Positions 62,001-64,000 of a stretch of DNA of 64,000 nt are shown one piece after another. The position numbers and the translations under genes are program-made. The stretch is taken from positions 1 through 64,000 of the forward strand of contig CAZDQF010000006.1 in assembly GCA_964507445.1 (NCBI GenBank). Direction: 5' to 3'. This DNA comes from GCA-2683135 sp964507445. GTDB taxonomy: Bacteria; Planctomycetota; GCA-002687715. The notes beneath the pieces are model-generated. The model was not told the DNA's origin, did no database searches, and saw only the letters and a list, made by a program, of their open reading frames with translations. How positions within the stretch are numbered: position 1 is the first letter of the stretch; each line of letters begins with the position of its first letter.

Positions 62001-62445
62001 CAAGCACCTCCTCGAACCACTGGTCGAAGGCGCCTCGAAACAACCGCTGGGCCTCCGCCTCCGCAGCGACCGAGAACAGGGGATCGATCCCCGCCTCCAC
62101 CGGCCTCTCCCGGAGCAGGTCCTGGCAGAGGGAGTGGATGGTGGCGATGCGAGCCGCCTCCAGCTCCCTGAGCGCGCCGTCCAGGAGGGCCCGCTCGGAG
62201 GCAGGAGCCGCCCGCCGCGCTCCCTCAATGGCCTCTCGCAGGCGGAGCTTCATCTCCGCCGCCGCCTTGTCCGTGAAGGTCACGGCGACGATACCCGACA
62301 GGCGAGCGTTGCCCGTTCGGATCAGCTCCAGGATGCGACGGACCAGCGCGGTTGTCTTCCCCGTCCCGGCGGCCGCCTCGACCACCAGGGTCACGTCCAG
62401 GCCCTCCTGAATCCGGTCCCTCGCCTCCTGATCCGCCAGGGTCAT
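59023..62445 (-). CDS. AddA/RecB-like helicase-nuclease
   Basis: The 1140-residue product starts at ATG 62445, overlapping the upstream gene by 4 bp. It is a UvrD/Rep-type superfamily 1 helicase: VVEAAAGTGKTTALVRRI (Walker A, about residue 25), VAVTFTDKAAAEMKLRLR (motif Ia), LLVDEFQDTDPLQADIL (motif II), IVGDPKQSIYRFRRADV (motif III), VRVMTVHKAKGLEFPVVIL (motif V) and HRLLYVAATRARDLLVIP (motif VI). The C-terminal part has DPRRWIVVDFKTSADEAE, the PD-(D/E)xK nuclease core. It works with the upstream nuclease as an AddAB-type enzyme that resects double-strand breaks for recombination. Orientation and coupling match addB-addA pairs. Confidence 0.9.
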   Translation of the reverse strand: MTLADQEARDRIQEGLDVTLVVEAAAGTGKTTALVRRILELIRTGNARLSGIVAVTFTDKAAAEMKLRLREAIEGARRAAPASERALLDGALRELEAARIATIHSLCQDLLRERPVEAGIDPLFSVAAEAEAQRLFRGAFDQWFEEVLGDPPEGVRRVLRRRTWGQDRPRDQLRSAAWRLAEQRDFETGWRRDPFDREAAIDGVMDSLGVVGALSERASDPDDYLARSVAEIGHWCAELAHRESVRDRDYDGLEAELSAFARRRHWVWKGRGRWFGDGLPRAEVLALRERAKTDLDVVTASCGQDLAPCLAEALHPVVERYEQVKARAGVLDFFDLLHRTHALLMEDQDVRRDQQQRISHLLVDEFQDTDPLQADILLLLASSDPTVSDPRDVRVRPGKLFIVGDPKQSIYRFRRADVVLYEALKRRLLSDGAELVELSSSFRSDPRIQEAVNVAFASRMRGDGQAHYVPLDPVRSPVDARPAVIALPVPDPYNDWGAIKDWPVKRSFPEAVGAFVKWLVAESGWQVTDPATRELTSVAPRHVCLLFRRLQSFGVPVTDAYSRALEARDVPHVLTGGRAFHEREEVLAMRNAATAVEWPDDELAVYATLRGPLFAVGDDALLAWKDRFGSVHPLRPIEDVPDTGLWAEVLAPLQILARLHRSRNRRPFVDTVTELLEAARAHAGFAFWAGGEQVLGNVLRMVELARRAEASGLSSFRAFMEELLDDAERGQAPQAVMVEDGTEGVRVMTVHKAKGLEFPVVILCDPTCNAVGRKPNRWVDNDSRRCFESLAGCVPVELEENAGEVLRRDEEEAHRLLYVAATRARDLLVIPAIGDVAATEPDWWTAPLDPAVFPPESARRHGAPAPGCPPFGADTVRVRPPRARPDVVAVQPGAHEGVGGSGVVWWDPYALELDVSGASGLRYQTVLADDSGSGEAAASKERYEEWRSRRAAVLERGGRPSVTVVTPTQLAAESPSLSSDRVLVQSTDAIRAARPAGRRFGTLVHEALEYVAAEAGADLVARTVRWRGRVLGASEEEVAAATEAVLAALAHPIMEAAARSPDSRREAALAWVLDDGTVVEGVADLVFLDPDDPRRWIVVDFKTSADEAESRDRWLAQVSCYCDAVEAATEVRAEGVVLMV

Positions 62446-64000
62446 GGCTGCTCCCTCAACTGCAGGAGCGGGGCGACTTGAGCACGAGGCTTGCCGTCGG
62501 TGCGGCGCTCCTCGTGGGGGCCGCAGACGCTGCGGTAATCGCACCAGCGACAGGCCCCCTCCCGGGGCGCCGCCGGCAAGAAGCCGCTCTCCAGTGCGTC
62601 CCCCACCGTACGCGCCACGACGGTCGCCGCGGACCGGGCCTCACGATCCAGGACCAGACTCCGTTCCTCGAAACCACCGCGTGCTGTGCAGAACCACAGC
62701 CGGCTGGCCACCACCGGATCATCGGGGAACAGCCGTTCGGCGGCGAGGGCATAGAGCAGCGGCTGCAGGGTCTGTCCACCGTCCACGACGAAGTCCTGCT
62801 TGACGCGGTTCTTCCCGGTCTTGTAGTCGGTGACCCGAATCCCACCAGGGCCGCGCTCCACCAGGTCGATGGCTCCCCGCAGGTTGATCCCGCAGTCGAG
62901 GCCGACGGGATCAGCACGACTGTCCCTGTCCATGGACTCCCGGCGCGGTAGGCCGAAGGCCAGTTCAAAGCGATCCGGGACCCACTCCGGGTTCTCAGCC
63001 ATGATCCGGACCCAGGCCCGGAGGTCGGCGCGGATCTCGGACATGGCGTCCTCCCAGACACGCTGGATTGCCGGGCTGAGCTCGTCCTCGAACCGGGCGA
63101 CGATCCGCCGGCGGACCGGCTCCATGCGCTCCCACAAGGCCGTCAGGTCGTCCCCTGTCAGCGGTAGCGCGCCTTCGGCGCGGAGCTGGTCCATGAACTC
63201 GTACTGTACGTCGTGAATCAACGCACCCCGAGACAGGGCGTCGATCTCCTCTACATGCACCGGCACCTCCCTGGGGGTCAACCGCATGACCGTGTTGAGC
63301 AGGAAGGAGTAGGGACAGGCGGCGAACTTCTGCAATGCCGTGGCGGAGAAGCTGCGCGCCGTCAACTGGTGCCCCTGCAACGCCTCCATGGCCTCTTCTC
63401 GGGGATTGACCAGGCCGTCAGCTTCCGTGAATCGCCCGGTGACCCCCCAGCGTCGTCCTCGGGCGCGGGGGCCCCCGGCGACGGGGGGGGTTACAACCAA
63501 AACGGAAACGGCCCCCGCCCCCCCCNNNNNNNNNNCCTGGGCCCTTCGGGGGGTTTTCCCCGGCCCGCCGGTTCCGGTTACGCGCCGGGGGCCCCCCCGC
63601 GGGGGCCGGGGGGCGCGGCGCGCCCGGGCGAGGTGCGGGTTCACCTCCATCAGGTAACGGGCCGCGCCACGCCGTTCGACCGCCGAACCGGTGATCAGTT
63701 CCCTCAGGACAGCGAGGTCGTGCTCGGCATCATCAATGGCATTCCTTGGGTCATCCGGCGCCGGCCAGGCAAGACGAGCGCTCCCCGCATGACCGGCCTG
63801 CTCCATCAACTCATCGAAACCAGGGAGGGCTCCCCTCGTCGCCCGGATGACCTCCAGCCCGTAGAACGAGGGCAAGCGCGGCCTCGCCTTCTCCTCATCC
63901 AGCCTGGACCAGGACAAGGTGATACGAGCGCGGGCCGCGCCCACCGTCATGTGCAGCGCAGCTCTCTCCGCCGCCACTCTGTCCTCGCGCACCGTCAGCC
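62442..64000 (-). CDS. AddB-like PD-(D/E)xK nuclease, partial and interrupted by a gap
   Basis: The frame is open from the window edge (continuing upstream of 64000) to TGA 62442. The C-terminal nuclease has QKFAACPYSFLLNTVMRL (first Cys of an iron-sulfur site), DALSRGALIHDVQYEFMD, GIRVTDYKTGKNRVKQD (nuclease D-x-K) and CRWCDYRSVCGP (C-x2-C-x5-C). These four cysteines match the 4Fe-4S staple of AddB. Upstream of the gap, ALHMTVGAARARITLSWSRLD matches the inactive-helicase part. The region 63470-63640 is low-complexity and contains ten Ns, so the protein sequence there (about 60 residues) is unreliable. It is the partner of the AddA-like protein, overlapping it by 4 bp. Confidence 0.8.
   Translation of the reverse strand, partial: LTVREDRVAAERAALHMTVGAARARITLSWSRLDEEKARPRLPSFYGLEVIRATRGALPGFDELMEQAGHAGSARLAWPAPDDPRNAIDDAEHDLAVLRELITGSAVERRGAARYLMEVNPHLARARRAPRPPRGGPRRVTGTGGPGKTPRRAQXXXXGGAGAVSVLVVTPPVAGGPRARGRRWGVTGRFTEADGLVNPREEAMEALQGHQLTARSFSATALQKFAACPYSFLLNTVMRLTPREVPVHVEEIDALSRGALIHDVQYEFMDQLRAEGALPLTGDDLTALWERMEPVRRRIVARFEDELSPAIQRVWEDAMSEIRADLRAWVRIMAENPEWVPDRFELAFGLPRRESMDRDSRADPVGLDCGINLRGAIDLVERGPGGIRVTDYKTGKNRVKQDFVVDGGQTLQPLLYALAAERLFPDDPVVASRLWFCTARGGFEERSLVLDREARSAATVVARTVGDALESGFLPAAPREGACRWCDYRSVCGPHEERRTDGKPRAQVAPLLQLREQP
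63470..63640. other. Assembly gap with low-quality flanks
   Basis: Ten Ns (63526-63535) lie between runs of G and C unlike any sequence elsewhere in the window. They interrupt the AddB-like frame. This is a scaffold gap, not biology. Confidence 0.95.

Overview
The window is a GC-rich, densely coded bacterial segment that ends next to a 10-N scaffold gap. Its gene content points to a Planctomycetota-type, Gram-negative-like bacterium, probably from a draft or metagenome assembly. Clues are a WD40-fused Ser/Thr kinase divergent from an ECF sigma factor, an ECF sigma/zf-HC2 anti-sigma pair, many secreted beta-propeller proteins, lipid-A-type genes and banks of amidohydrolase-like proteins. The phylum is an inference from gene content, not from a marker gene.

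Layout. (1) 0-16.5 kb: secreted propeller proteins (YVTN-like, SBBP, nidogen-like, FG-GAP) and a large FG-GAP subtilase. Several carry the same small beta-sandwich-like module. Among them lie a decayed methyltransferase/P-loop gene, a small lipoprotein-like gene, a DUF4177-like gene and a truncated ECF sigma gene. (2) 16.5-19.1 kb: an integrase relic abutting tRNA-Arg(ACG), then a WaaP/KdkA-like kinase gene with an in-frame TGA, a tandem LAB_N membrane protein and a short DUF1579-like gene. (3) 19.1-23.6 kb: an ECF sigma factor and a 1270-residue membrane Ser/Thr kinase, divergent with 40 bp between starts. (4) 23.7-35.7 kb: eight overlapping minus-strand genes encoding nine amidohydrolase-like domains, all with signal-peptide-like starts. 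Only one domain keeps the metal-binding residues; the other eight have lost the HxH pair. This operon is the most unusual feature here. (5) 35.9-37.3 kb: an ECF sigma gene with a one-base frameshift, coupled to a zinc-finger anti-sigma gene.

(6) 37.3-43.7 kb: a methyltransferase, a hexapeptide transferase, three radical-SAM proteins (one B12-binding, one SPASM-like) and a glycosyltransferase, probably making a surface glycan or lipid. (7) 43.7-51.9 kb: two ABC-2 export modules (one permease fused to a CPBP protease), an intact YtcJ-like amidohydrolase and a PP2C phosphatase. (8) 51.9-55.4 kb: two family-2 glycosyltransferases and a kelch-type secreted protein. (9) 55.5-59.0 kb: an NAD-dependent epimerase/reductase, an alpha-oxoamine synthase of serine-palmitoyltransferase type and a GNAT-like acyltransferase, a combination suggesting ceramide or sphingolipid synthesis. 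(10) 59.0-64.0 kb: an AddA-like helicase-nuclease and the 3' part of an AddB-like nuclease gene, interrupted by the gap.

Taken together, the window is mainly about the cell envelope: secreted propellers, periplasmic amidohydrolase-like proteins, lipid A, glycans, possible sphingolipids and exporters. Kinase, phosphatase and ECF systems are interspersed. Several genes carry nonsense or frameshift lesions. With the visible assembly gap, consensus errors must be excluded before calling these biological pseudogenes.
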